Below are positions 55,864 to 64,000 of a stretch of DNA of 64,000 nucleotides, piece by piece. Numbering within the stretch: the stretch's first letter is position 1; every line of letters starts with the position of its first letter. The position numbers and the translations under genes were made by a program. Origin of the DNA: Gammaproteobacteria bacterium RIFCSPHIGHO2_12_FULL_36_30 (GTDB lineage: Bacteria; Pseudomonadota; Gammaproteobacteria; Coxiellales; Coxiellaceae). Under the pieces are notes generated by a model, which worked only from the letters and a program-made list of their open reading frames with translations, did no database searches and was not told where the DNA came from. Location: NCBI GenBank assembly GCA_001801815.1, contig MGXU01000002.1, positions 28,267 through 92,266 on the forward strand, given 5' to 3'.

Positions 55864-56782
55864 CATGCGATTCGAGTAATCCCAACGGCGCCTTCATCGA
55901 AACACCGCGTGCAATTTCTTCAAGGAAAGAAGGTTGCGGACTGTAATCGCGATAATGTGTTGTGCCAAATGTTTCTTGCATCGCAACCCACGGTGTTGCA
56001 GTTGCATCTGCCAAACCTAATTTCACCGCTTGCGTTCCAGTCCAAAAATCACCTGAAAATAATTCTGTTGGATCGCCTTTTAATTTTCCCGCGCGACCTT
56101 GTTGCACATCATCAATAAAACTTTGATGCACTGCATTTAATATTTTATCAATTTTTACTTTATCTTCAGGTTTCATTGCAACAAATGGATCAAGACGATC
56201 TTTGTTAGCGCCAGCTGTAAATACGCGACGCGTAATGCCTAATTTACTCATTGCATTTTCAAAACCAAAACCTTCCATGATGACACCAATTGATCCTGTG
56301 ACTGTATCTTGATTTACAAAAATTTTATCTGCAGCTGTTGCAACTAAATATGCACCTGATGCTAAAGTATCTTCACCAACCACAATAACTTCTTTATGAT
56401 ATTTTTCTTTTAATTGTATAATTTTGTCGTGAATTAATGATGCTTGAACAGGACTGCCGCCAGGCGAATTGATAATTAACACAACACCTTTTGCATTTTT
56501 ATCTTTAAATGCCTCATTTAATAAAGGAATAATTTTACGTGCAGAAAAATTATCACCAGCAGCAATAACGCCATTCATGCGAACCAATGCAACATAAGAA
56601 TCATCTTTTTTTCCATTGCTCATCATCGATTCATCTGAAAAATTAGGTGCGATCAGACCAAATAAAAAAATAATAAATAAAATAACCCATGTAAAAAAAC
56701 GCGCATTTTTCCAGCGACGTGTTGATTTTTGTTCGGCAAGCAATGATTGAACTAATTTATTTTCTAAAGTCGAATTGTCCAT
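55838..56782 (-). CDS. S49 family signal peptide peptidase, SppA/SohB-type
   Basis: This 314-residue serine protease has one N-terminal membrane helix (FFTWVILFIIFLFGLIA) and a ClpP-like S49 domain. Key blocks are GVVLIINSPGGSPVQASLI, the nucleophile Ser in TLASGAYLVATAADKI and the general-base Lys region in GANKDRLDPF. It would degrade cleaved signal peptides at the inner membrane. The single S49 domain points to the short (67-kDa-half or SohB-like) class. The ATG at 56782 has AGGA 8 nt upstream; the ORF extends into uspA. It follows uspA by 17 bp. Confidence 0.9.
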   Translation of the reverse strand: MDNSTLENKLVQSLLAEQKSTRRWKNARFFTWVILFIIFLFGLIAPNFSDESMMSNGKKDDSYVALVRMNGVIAAGDNFSARKIIPLLNEAFKDKNAKGVVLIINSPGGSPVQASLIHDKIIQLKEKYHKEVIVVGEDTLASGAYLVATAADKIFVNQDTVTGSIGVIMEGFGFENAMSKLGITRRVFTAGANKDRLDPFVAMKPEDKVKIDKILNAVHQSFIDDVQQGRAGKLKGDPTELFSGDFWTGTQAVKLGLADATATPWVAMQETFGTTHYRDYSPQPSFLEEIARGVSMKAPLGLLESHVKLREMMQ

Positions 56783-56799
56783 GTAAAATTCCTGTTTGA

Positions 56800-57237
56800 T
56801 TAAATACGAATCACCCACACATCGCACTTCGCAGCATGTAAAATAGCATTTGCCTGCGAACCCAACAACAAATCAAATCCTTCATGTCCATGCGTTCCAA
56901 CCACAATTAAATCCGCTTTTATTTTTTTCGCCAAATCAGTTACAGCCATTTTTACTGAACCTTGCGCTAAATATTGTGATTTCGCAGCAATATTATATTT
57001 TTTTCCCAATTTTGCTAATCGCGCTTTCGCTTGTTTTTCCAGCGCGCATTCAAATTCAGCATCAACTGGAATTGAAAATTCACCAGCATAAGCAATTGGT
57101 GTGTGCGCTGCTACATGCACAATATTTAATTTTGCGCCCAATGATTTTGCAATTGCAGCAGCACGTTTTGCAATCTTGTCGCTATGTTCAGATAAGTCTG
57201 TTGCCAGTAAAATATTTTTATAGAGTTTATTTGCCAT
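56800..57237 (-). CDS. Universal stress protein, UspA family
   Basis: This 145-residue cytoplasmic stress protein has YKNILLATDLSEHSDKIAKR at the N-terminus and the C-terminal ATP-binding pattern GTHGHEGFDLLLGSQANAILHAAKCDVWVIR. The Gly-x2-Gly-x9-Gly(S/T) site is GTHGHEGFDLLLGS. The role is survival under stress; the partner is unknown. It lies between rsmA and the SppA-like gene on the same strand. Confidence 0.92.
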   Translation of the reverse strand: MANKLYKNILLATDLSEHSDKIAKRAAAIAKSLGAKLNIVHVAAHTPIAYAGEFSIPVDAEFECALEKQAKARLAKLGKKYNIAAKSQYLAQGSVKMAVTDLAKKIKADLIVVGTHGHEGFDLLLGSQANAILHAAKCDVWVIRI

Positions 57238-57273
57238 ACATCCCTCATTAAATAAACTTTCAGTAAGCGAAGT

Positions 57274-58056
57274 TTATTCTATCGAAATTGCTTGAGATAT
57301 GCGAATAAATTCATCAACAGAAATATCCTGCGGGCGTAAATTGGGATCAATATTCAGTGTCGCCAGCGTTTTCGCATCAATCAAACGCTGCAAAGCATTC
57401 CCCAATTTTTTACGCCGATAATTAAATGCTTCTTTCACCACATCCGAAAATTGTTTAAATTGCTTCGGCGATAATGTTTGCTGATTTTTTTTCGGCACCA
57501 AACGCACGACCGCAGATTCTACTTTTGGTGGTGGATCAAATGCATCGGGCGCCACAGAAAATAAATCATGGTTATCGCAAAAATATTGTGACATCACGCT
57601 TAATCTTCCATAATCTGTTGTGCCAACTTCCGCCGTTAACCTCAAAACCACTTCTTTTTGCAGCATAAAATGCATATCACAAATAAAATTTATTTCATCA
57701 AATAATTTAAATAATAATGGCGTTGAAATATTGTAAGGCAAATTTCCAACGATACGTAAATCAAATTTATTGTTTGATAATGACGAGTAAGAAAAATCAA
57801 GCGCATCCGCTGCATGAATTGTTATTTTATTTTCATCATAATGTTGCTTTAAAAATTCCACTAAATCTCGATCTAATTCGATTACATCCAAATGATCTAC
57901 TTGTGATAATAAAAATTCTGTTAATGCGCCTTGTCCCGGACCAATCTCAATTACGCGATCTGTTTTTTGTAAATTTAAACAGCGTATGATTTCTGTTAAT
58001 ACAGTGGGATCAATTAAAAAGTGTTGTCCAAATCTTTTTCGTGGTTGATGTGACAT
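57274..58056 (-). CDS. rsmA: 16S rRNA dimethyladenosine transferase
   Basis: This 260-residue SAM enzyme (KsgA) dimethylates A1518 and A1519 of 16S rRNA, a late small-subunit maturation step. RFGQHFLIDPTVL, the SAM motif IEIGPGQGALTEFLL, and the catalytic VGNLPYNISTPLLF are all present. It follows pdxA on the same strand in the conserved lptD-surA-pdxA-rsmA order. A heptamer repeat lies just before its start and covers the pdxA stop. Confidence 0.96.
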   Translation of the reverse strand: MSHQPRKRFGQHFLIDPTVLTEIIRCLNLQKTDRVIEIGPGQGALTEFLLSQVDHLDVIELDRDLVEFLKQHYDENKITIHAADALDFSYSSLSNNKFDLRIVGNLPYNISTPLLFKLFDEINFICDMHFMLQKEVVLRLTAEVGTTDYGRLSVMSQYFCDNHDLFSVAPDAFDPPPKVESAVVRLVPKKNQQTLSPKQFKQFSDVVKEAFNYRRKKLGNALQRLIDAKTLATLNIDPNLRPQDISVDEFIRISQAISIE

Positions 58057-58060
58057 GGTA

Positions 58061-58088
58061 CGTTATCCGTTATCCGTTATCTGTTATC
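58061..58088 (-). repeat. Tandem heptamer CGTTATC x3 plus variant x1 at the pdxA stop
   Basis: CGTTATC occurs three times followed by TGTTATC. In the mRNA sense this is GATAACG/GATAACA, and the pdxA stop TAA (58072-58070) is one of its units. The array runs to the rsmA leader. Compare 14211-14245 and 63601-63628. Confidence 0.9.
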
Positions 58089-59017
58089 TGTTTTGCGAAT
58101 TTGATAGCGTGGTATAAACTCATGGTGTTCGCTTTTCCCGTCCCAGCAATATCAAGTGCTGTTCCGTGATCCACTGATGTTCGCACAAATGGTAAACCCA
58201 ACGTCACATTAATCGCATCATCAAAACCAGAATATTTTACCACGGGCAATCCTTGATCGTGATACATCGCCAAAACAACATCCGTTTTTTCTGAATAATT
58301 TTTGGTAAAAGCAACATCAGCGCCAATTGGCCCCATTATTTTAAAGCCTTTTTCTCGGTATTTTTTCACAACTGGAATAATAATTTCTTTTTCTTCCAAT
58401 CCCAAATATCCATTTTCACCCGCATGCGGATTTAATCCGCAAATTAAAATGCGTGGATCATTTATTTTTAATTTATTTTTAAAATTATCAATAATAATAT
58501 CTAAACAATCTGATAAATTATTTTCAGTAATTAAATCAGAAACATTTCGCAACGCAACATGATCAGTTAATAACGCGACTTTTAATTTATCGGTCATTAA
58601 CATCATCACTGTTTTTGATTTTGTATAACGCGAAAAAAAATCGGTATGACCTTTAATATCAAATCCCGCATCATTTAAAATTCCTTTATGAATCGGCGCC
58701 GTCACAATCGCAGAAAATTTTTTTTCCACCGCATTTTTCGCAACATACGTTAGCATTTCAATAATAAACGCCGCATTTTTTTTATTTAATTGTCCGGGAA
58801 TAACTTTTTCGGATAATGGAATATCAACAATATTTAATAAATCCAGATCGCACGAAATATTTAACAATGCAGCACGATCTCGCAATAATTTTTTATTACC
58901 AACAATAATTATTTTTTCAGATAAAAATAAATCAGGTTTTTCTTGCCATAATTTTAAAATAATATCAGGACCAATTCCCGCAGGTTCGCCTAAAGTTAAC
59001 GCGATCGGGTTTTTCAT
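58070..59017 (-). CDS. pdxA: 4-hydroxythreonine-4-phosphate dehydrogenase
   Basis: This 315-residue NAD-dependent enzyme acts in the DXP-dependent pathway to pyridoxal phosphate. LTLGEPAGIGPDIILKLW at the N-terminus, VTAPIHKGIL, GHTDFFSRY, CGLNPHAGENG and the metal-binding AMYHDQGLPVVKY are family blocks. The last residues (ITDNG) and stop are encoded by the tandem heptamer, so the terminus is set by the repeat. It overlaps surA by 4 bp. Confidence 0.95.
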   Translation of the reverse strand: MKNPIALTLGEPAGIGPDIILKLWQEKPDLFLSEKIIIVGNKKLLRDRAALLNISCDLDLLNIVDIPLSEKVIPGQLNKKNAAFIIEMLTYVAKNAVEKKFSAIVTAPIHKGILNDAGFDIKGHTDFFSRYTKSKTVMMLMTDKLKVALLTDHVALRNVSDLITENNLSDCLDIIIDNFKNKLKINDPRILICGLNPHAGENGYLGLEEKEIIIPVVKKYREKGFKIMGPIGADVAFTKNYSEKTDVVLAMYHDQGLPVVKYSGFDDAINVTLGLPFVRTSVDHGTALDIAGTGKANTMSLYHAIKFAKQITDNG

Positions 59018-59925
59018 TGATTCATAATTTCAATATAAGCCGTCTTTCTCAAATGCGCCAACCATTTTTTCACCGCTTTTTGAAATTGCATTTGATATGC
59101 CATATTTTGTAATTGCATTTTTGGAATATGCGTTGATTGTCCGCGCATATTTTTTAATATAATCACATGAAAACCATTCGGCGCTTGAATTGGTCCCGCG
59201 ATATCATTCGGCTGCATTGTCTTTAATTGTTGTAAAAATATCGCAGGTAATGTATTTGCAGTTTGCCAACCTAAATCACTCGTTTTATTTGGCGCAACCG
59301 TATTTAATTTCGAGCCATTTTTTAATTCCACCATTATTTTTTCTGCGTTTTGTTTTGAAGTGGAAACAATATCAATAACATGAAATTGTTGTTGTGCGCC
59401 CATTTGTGATTGATACATTGCTTTTGCTTTTTGTAAATCACTTGGTGTGATCGGACCAATTTTACTTGCAACCGCACCTTGTTGCACATGATGAATTAAT
59501 AATTGTTTGTGAATCATCTTACGATAAGCAGAATATGACATGCCTTGTTCTTGAATTTTAGCCTGCAATTGCGCAACCGTTAATCCATTTCCTTTTGCAA
59601 TACGCGCAATCGTTTGTGAAACTTCTGCATCACTCACCGAAATATTCGCTTGTTTCGCTAATTGCATTTGTAATTTTTCATCGATCAATTGTTGCAGTAC
59701 CATTTTGCGCAATTGAGTGTTGCTCAGTGCATTGGGATTCGCGCTCGCAGCAAGTTGTTGCTTTGCGCTTGCCATCGCCGCATCTAATTCACTTTGCATA
59801 ATAATTTGTTTGTTAACCACCGCAGCAACTGAATTAAGATTTTGATTTGCAAAAGCACATGATGTAAAAATCACGAAAAAAATACTGAAAATGATGCTGT
59901 AAAATTTGTTTGTACGTTTTGTCAT
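59014..59925 (-). CDS. surA: SurA-type periplasmic chaperone with one parvulin domain
   Basis: This 303-residue periplasmic chaperone has a signal peptide (IIFSIFFVIFTSCAFA) and an N-terminal SurA domain: LNSVAAVVNKQIIMQSELD, LRKMVLQQLIDEKLQMQLAK. A single parvulin-like domain follows (about residues 180-275; FHVIDIVSTSKQNAEKIM, DLGWQTANTLP, GPIQAPNGFHVIIL). E. coli SurA (428) has two parvulin domains. It delivers outer-membrane proteins such as LptD. The lptD-surA-pdxA-rsmA order supports the name. Confidence 0.9.
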   Translation of the reverse strand: MTKRTNKFYSIIFSIFFVIFTSCAFANQNLNSVAAVVNKQIIMQSELDAAMASAKQQLAASANPNALSNTQLRKMVLQQLIDEKLQMQLAKQANISVSDAEVSQTIARIAKGNGLTVAQLQAKIQEQGMSYSAYRKMIHKQLLIHHVQQGAVASKIGPITPSDLQKAKAMYQSQMGAQQQFHVIDIVSTSKQNAEKIMVELKNGSKLNTVAPNKTSDLGWQTANTLPAIFLQQLKTMQPNDIAGPIQAPNGFHVIILKNMRGQSTHIPKMQLQNMAYQMQFQKAVKKWLAHLRKTAYIEIMNQ

Positions 59926-59974
59926 AATTCACTCTTTGTAATGGTAATGAAATTGTCGCCATTCTATATCATTT

Positions 59975-62539
59975 CTACACCGTCTGACTATAACCATAAT
60001 GCCCACTATTCGAGAAACTATCCTGATATCCCGGCAAAGAATTCATCAACATATTTTCCGCATTGTGATTACCAACACTGCCCAAACCTTTTAATAAAAA
60101 TTGAAGATAGTATGTATTAGTGTACGTGCTTTGAAATGCAGCACTGTTATTAATTGTTGTGTTGCCATTGTAATCATTAGAAAAAATAAAACGCAGCGCC
60201 CAACAACATGTGTTGTAAGATAATCCGAGAAATTGATTCTGCGGATGATGCTGAGTGAGATTGTAATAAGTGAATCCGAAAAAATGCCAACGCAGCGCGA
60301 TTGGCCAAACCAATCCCGCCGTTAATAATGAATCATTTGGACTAAGTCCTGTTGCACTAAATGGCGTATCAAGATTGCTATGCGTGAATTGATAATTCAA
60401 TAAAATAATATGATGTTGTAAAAAATGATATTGTGCACCGAGTTGCACATTATTTAATTGTTCAGGCGAACTGTCCCACGCTGCTTGTGAGGTGATAGAC
60501 CACAATGCATTTGGATTCCATGTTAATGCACCCGTAATCGGAGAAATAGATTGTGGAACAATTTGACATCCTTGTACCAAACAAACACTCGGCGTAGTGA
60601 AATAATCAATAAATCCAACTTGCGCATTTAATACATCAGTTGCATTTGTTGCTCGTATCAAATTGCTGGTTAAACCAAAACTCATTTGATTGGCATTTTG
60701 TATGCGATCAAAACCAGTAAATTCATTTAGCGAATATAAATTGATAATTGAAAATGGCAATGATTGTGTATCAAAATTTGGATAATTGTCTTGATTTAAA
60801 TATGGCGTATACAGATAAAAAATTCTGGGCTCTAATGTTTGAATATAATTTCTTCCGCCAATATTTACAAAGCGATTAAAATACATACCAGAATCAATAT
60901 CGAAAATTGGTAATGTGCGATTCATATCAAAATTAGGGCGAGATAAGTTTGGGCCTGCGCCAGGTAATTGTGAGAAATAACTTGTACTATCTGCTGTTAA
61001 TTGTGGCGTGATATAAAAAGCAGACCACGTAAATGGTCGACTAATACTCGGTTGCAAATCAAGTCGTTCGCCGATTGGCATTTGAATTGTTGATGGTGAA
61101 AATGCACTGTTATAATCAAAATTAACTGCTTGCCCCATTAAATTAAAATCAAAATGATCTGCAAATTGCGGATAAGCCGCATTAAAATCCCATTCTGGTA
61201 ATCGCGTATATTGATTTTCCACAGGCGATGTAGTTGTAAATTGACTTAACGGATGCAAAGTTTGATACGATTGAATTAAAAAAGTATCTTGCCAATGCGT
61301 TCCCGCATAATCTAATTCTGCAAAACTTGGTATTTGATTTGTAGTCGTGGTTAAGTAATCTGATTGAAAATTTTCTGCGTAATAAGAATCGCTAATGTAT
61401 CGCGCATAAAATTTTCCAGTCCACAACGAATTAAATGTTACATTATTTTCAAAATTAATAAAATATCGATTATCGCTGTCATCTGCTAATTGTGAAATAT
61501 AAGGTGCTGCTGCTGGCGATGAATTATTGGAAACGGTGTTGAGTGTATTTGTTCTAAACGAAGCAAATTCACGATCATCCGGTAAAAAACTTGCATATAA
61601 AAAACCATCCGATTGTTTTGTTAAATATCGAAATTGACCATTCAGTTGCGTACCGCGTTCAGATAACCACATGGGTGCAAATAAAAAATCATAATTGGGT
61701 GCAATATTCCAATACCAAGGTTGTGAAAAATAAAATCCTTGTTGTCCTGTTCCGCTTTCATAACCTTCTGACGGCGCTAATAAACCTGATTTTCGTGCTG
61801 CATTTAACGGAAAAGAATAATATGGCGTGTAAAAAATCGGGACATGTTTAAAACGAATAACAACATTATGCGCATATCCTGTTTCAGTATTGGGATCCAA
61901 AACCATCGAGCTTCCGGAAACAACCCACGCCGGATCTTTTGGTGCGCAAGTAGAATATTTTCCATCCGTTAATGTCAACACATCTTTTGCATCGCGGTGA
62001 ATTTTTTTTGCTGTGCCCCATGCATCAAATGGTGTGGTAATGGTTACCAATGTGTGCGTACCGGTGATGTGATAAATGGCATGATTTACTGTGATGGTAT
62101 CTTTTGCAATATTATAATCCGCTTTATTTCCAATTAATAATTTTCCATTTTCTTGTATACGCACATGACCGATCAATTTAATATCCGTTATTTTTCCTGT
62201 TTTTCGATTGTGATAAACAATTGCCTTATCAGCATGTGCTAATCGACCTGGTTGTTTTACTTGCACATCATCTTGCAAAACTGATGCGCCGTCCGCGCGA
62301 AAAATAACAGGACCTTTTGCTGTAACAGTAATCGCAACGGTTTTATAATTTGGTGGATTCGGCACGCTTCTAATTGCTTTTGGTTCTGAATAATATCCAT
62401 TGCATAATGCACAACCTTCTTTAGGTGTGTGTGTTGTTTTCCAACCGAGCGCATTTGCAATGCTGTCTGATGATGCGACTGCACTATTTTGTGATATTAC
62501 CAATAAAAGAAACGCAATAAAGCGTATTAATTTTTTCAC
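59975..62539 (-). CDS. lptD: LPS-assembly outer-membrane protein LptD
   Basis: This 854-residue protein inserts lipopolysaccharide into the outer leaflet with LptE. An N-terminal signal peptide (KKLIRFIAFLLLVISQNSAVA) is followed by the OstA-type periplasmic domain (residues about 55-200) and a large barrel. Disulphide positions are recognisable: CALC near the N-terminus, STCAPKDP, and the adjacent pair NTCCWALR near the C-terminus, as in E. coli (C173, C724-C725). The start is probably GTG at 62539; no good Shine-Dalgarno was found, and the ORF extends to 62632, which overlaps amgK. Confidence 0.92.
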   Translation of the reverse strand: MKKLIRFIAFLLLVISQNSAVASSDSIANALGWKTTHTPKEGCALCNGYYSEPKAIRSVPNPPNYKTVAITVTAKGPVIFRADGASVLQDDVQVKQPGRLAHADKAIVYHNRKTGKITDIKLIGHVRIQENGKLLIGNKADYNIAKDTITVNHAIYHITGTHTLVTITTPFDAWGTAKKIHRDAKDVLTLTDGKYSTCAPKDPAWVVSGSSMVLDPNTETGYAHNVVIRFKHVPIFYTPYYSFPLNAARKSGLLAPSEGYESGTGQQGFYFSQPWYWNIAPNYDFLFAPMWLSERGTQLNGQFRYLTKQSDGFLYASFLPDDREFASFRTNTLNTVSNNSSPAAAPYISQLADDSDNRYFINFENNVTFNSLWTGKFYARYISDSYYAENFQSDYLTTTTNQIPSFAELDYAGTHWQDTFLIQSYQTLHPLSQFTTTSPVENQYTRLPEWDFNAAYPQFADHFDFNLMGQAVNFDYNSAFSPSTIQMPIGERLDLQPSISRPFTWSAFYITPQLTADSTSYFSQLPGAGPNLSRPNFDMNRTLPIFDIDSGMYFNRFVNIGGRNYIQTLEPRIFYLYTPYLNQDNYPNFDTQSLPFSIINLYSLNEFTGFDRIQNANQMSFGLTSNLIRATNATDVLNAQVGFIDYFTTPSVCLVQGCQIVPQSISPITGALTWNPNALWSITSQAAWDSSPEQLNNVQLGAQYHFLQHHIILLNYQFTHSNLDTPFSATGLSPNDSLLTAGLVWPIALRWHFFGFTYYNLTQHHPQNQFLGLSYNTCCWALRFIFSNDYNGNTTINNSAAFQSTYTNTYYLQFLLKGLGSVGNHNAENMLMNSLPGYQDSFSNSGHYGYSQTV

Positions 62540-62617
62540 ATTTATAACGACAAACTTAATTATTTTAAAAATTCCTGTATTATACCCGTTGTTCTCCAAT
62601 ATGCGAGTGAAGCGCTG

Positions 62618-63607
62618 ATGATTGATGCACATTCTGTCGTGGATGATCGTATTTTATTAATGGAAAAATGGTTATCTGATATTTTTCCAGAGAAATCTTG
62701 TTCAATTGCGCCATTGGCAGGCGACGCAAGCTTTCGTCGTTATTTTCGCGCAACAGTAGATTGTCAAACTTATGTTGTGATGGATGCGCCGCCTGAAAAA
62801 GAAAATTGCGATGCATTTATTGCAGTCGCACGCGCATTTGAAAATGCCACTGTTCAATTTCCAAAAATTTTCGCATCGGATTTAAGAAGCGGATTTTTAT
62901 TGTTAACTGATTTTGGCGATCGACAATTGTTACCATTATTAAATTCTCATTCCGCAGATACTTTATATCGCACGGCAATGGATGATTTATTGCGAATTCA
63001 GCAACGTCAAGAAATTGCACACTATAATTTGCCGCATTTTGATGACACATTATATTGGCGCGAATTTGAAATTTTAGACACATGGTATATTAAAAAAAAT
63101 CTCGGCAAAAATTTATCTCATGACGATGAAAAAAAATTAAAAAATATTTATCAATCAGTTCTCGATTCTTTTTTAGAACAACCTAAAGTATTTGTGCATC
63201 GTGATTATCATTCGCGAAATATTATGGTATGCAATGATAATCGATTAGGAATTTTAGATTTTCAAGATGCGGTGTGGGGAACGATTACGTATGATTTAGT
63301 TTCGCTATTAAAAGATTGTTATATTGCGTGGCAAGCTGATCAGGTTGAAAAATGGGCTTTGTATTTTTATGAAAAATTAATTGCTGGTAATAAAATTTCT
63401 GCTGTGGATTTTTCAACTTTCATGCGATGGTTTGATTTTGCAGGTTTGCAACGACATTTAAAATGTTTAGGAATTTTTTCGCGCTTACATTTTCGTGATC
63501 ACAAACAAGGTTATTTAAAAGAAATTCCACGGGTATTAAATTATGTTGTTACCGTTTGTAATCGATACCCAGAACTTTTACCATTAAAAAATATTTTATC
63601 CGGATAA
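62618..63607 (+). CDS. amgK: N-acetylmuramate/N-acetylglucosamine kinase AmgK
   Basis: This 329-residue aminoglycoside phosphotransferase-fold kinase phosphorylates anomeric MurNAc for direct recycling to UDP-MurNAc. Conserved blocks are PLAGDASFRRYFR, the Brenner motif VFVHRDYHSRNIMV with catalytic Asp and Asn, and GILDFQDAVWGTITYDLVSLLKD with the metal-binding Asp. The paired uridylyltransferase murU begins 31 bp downstream. It is divergent from lptD, as in Pseudomonas. The last codons (GGA TAA) start a heptamer array. Confidence 0.92.
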   Translation: MIDAHSVVDDRILLMEKWLSDIFPEKSCSIAPLAGDASFRRYFRATVDCQTYVVMDAPPEKENCDAFIAVARAFENATVQFPKIFASDLRSGFLLLTDFGDRQLLPLLNSHSADTLYRTAMDDLLRIQQRQEIAHYNLPHFDDTLYWREFEILDTWYIKKNLGKNLSHDDEKKLKNIYQSVLDSFLEQPKVFVHRDYHSRNIMVCNDNRLGILDFQDAVWGTITYDLVSLLKDCYIAWQADQVEKWALYFYEKLIAGNKISAVDFSTFMRWFDFAGLQRHLKCLGIFSRLHFRDHKQGYLKEIPRVLNYVVTVCNRYPELLPLKNILSG

Positions 63608-63628
63608 CGGATAACGGATAACGGATAA
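63601..63628 (+). repeat. Tandem heptamer CGGATAA x4 at the amgK stop
   Basis: Four perfect copies of CGGATAA start inside the last codons of amgK; the first TAA is its stop (63605-63607). Successive units place stops in all three frames before murU. This matches the arrays at 14211-14245 and 58061-58088 in sense-strand content. Confidence 0.9.
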
Positions 63629-63638
63629 CACTATTCAT

Positions 63639-64000
63639 ATGAAAGCAATGATTCTTGCTGCAGGTCTCGGCAAACGAATGTGCCCATTAACATTAACCAC
63701 GCCAAAACCATTATTACAAATTGGCAACACCACGTTAATTGATCACGCATTATCGCAATTACAAAAAGCAGGAATTTCTGAAGTAGTTATTAATGTGCAT
63801 CATTTACGTGAAAAAATTATTCAGCATTGTGGCGATGGTTCCAAATATAATTTAAAAATTTATTATTCTATCGAAGAAACATTATTAGAAACTGGCGGCG
63901 GAATTTTTCAAGCGTTGCCATTGTTAGGCGATGAGCCTTTTTTAATATTAAGTGCCGATGTGTGGACTGATTATCCATTAGAAAAATTATTGCAGAAAAA
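63639..64000 (+). CDS. murU: N-acetylmuramate-1-phosphate uridylyltransferase MurU, 5' part only
   Basis: This partial nucleotidyltransferase (about 120 residues visible) converts MurNAc-1-P and UTP to UDP-MurNAc, bypassing de novo synthesis. The signature AAGLGKRMCPLTLTTPKPLL with the NTP-binding Gly/Lys is followed by VVINVHHLREKI, EETLLETGGG and LILSADVWTDYP, which holds the metal-binding Asp. Its place directly after amgK supports MurU over a generic mannose-1-P or glucose-1-P transferase. The C-terminus lies beyond the window. Confidence 0.92.
   Translation, partial: MKAMILAAGLGKRMCPLTLTTPKPLLQIGNTTLIDHALSQLQKAGISEVVINVHHLREKIIQHCGDGSKYNLKIYYSIEETLLETGGGIFQALPLLGDEPFLILSADVWTDYPLEKLLQK

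Noticed and set aside
62540-62632. Upstream extension of LptD
   Set aside because: It precedes the obvious signal peptide and overlaps the divergent amgK start.

Overview
The window reads as the chromosome of an AT-rich gammaproteobacterium, most likely in or near the Legionellales (Coxiellaceae/Legionellaceae). Three things point there: gammaproteobacterial gene orders (metG/mrp-dcd; aroQ-accB-accC-prmA; tolA-tolB-pal-cpoB; lptD-surA-pdxA-rsmA), an LbtU-like outer-membrane porin, and several proteins shorter than their usual relatives, as expected after genome reduction in a host-associated lineage. This assignment comes from reading gene content and was not computed. No rRNA, tRNA, phage, CRISPR array or intact insertion sequence was seen.

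Layout. 0-5.5 kb: nth (partial), a DUF1016 nuclease and a heptad-repeat membrane protein sitting between nth and an RnfB-type ferredoxin, then metG and mrp-dcd. 5.5-8 kb: a 50-residue basic microprotein, a SAM-II type riboswitch and metNIQ. 8-13 kb: ihfB, a cluster of three DnaA boxes, DUF2066-hda, a 2-oxoglutarate oxygenase, hemF, an ornithine cyclodeaminase homologue and a DUF4160/DUF2442 pair. 13-26 kb: prmA, accC, accB and aroQ (fatty acid and shikimate pathways), a secreted Cys-rich protein, dsbD, a protein ending in a CaaX box, acnA, hslO, a VapBC-like toxin-antitoxin pair and groESL behind a heat-shock promoter. 26-33 kb: LbtU-like porin, proS, tolA-tolB-pal-cpoB.

33-53 kb is a concentrated type IV pilus region: pilT, a DUF4124 protein and the minor pilins pilV, pilW and fimT; the pilMNOPQ envelope complex; pilF; then pilZ, a pilin, pilC, pilB and pilA. 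No pilD, pilX or pilY1 was seen. Inside it lies a four-gene minus-strand cluster: GNAT acyltransferase, FadL-type porin, PAS-GGDEF-EAL protein and a haem-oxygenase-like (HDO) putative diiron enzyme. 53-64 kb holds apaH, a large uncharacterised membrane protein, a SppA/SohB-type protease, uspA, rsmA-pdxA-surA-lptD (outer membrane biogenesis) and amgK-murU (peptidoglycan recycling).

Outside the genes, the window carries several dispersed short repeats. One roughly 20-bp element overlaps the predicted -35 box upstream of three accessory genes. Heptamer arrays of the type G(G/A)ATAAC sit at three operon junctions and place stop codons in every frame. GTGGGA hexamer arrays occur in three intergenic regions. 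A 52-bp repeat with conserved ends occurs twice. The most interesting leads are the shared element at the accessory genes, the SAM-II riboswitch in front of a MetN that lacks its regulatory domain, the DnaA-box cluster next to ihfB and hda, the CaaX-box protein, and the GNAT/FadL/c-di-GMP/HDO cluster.
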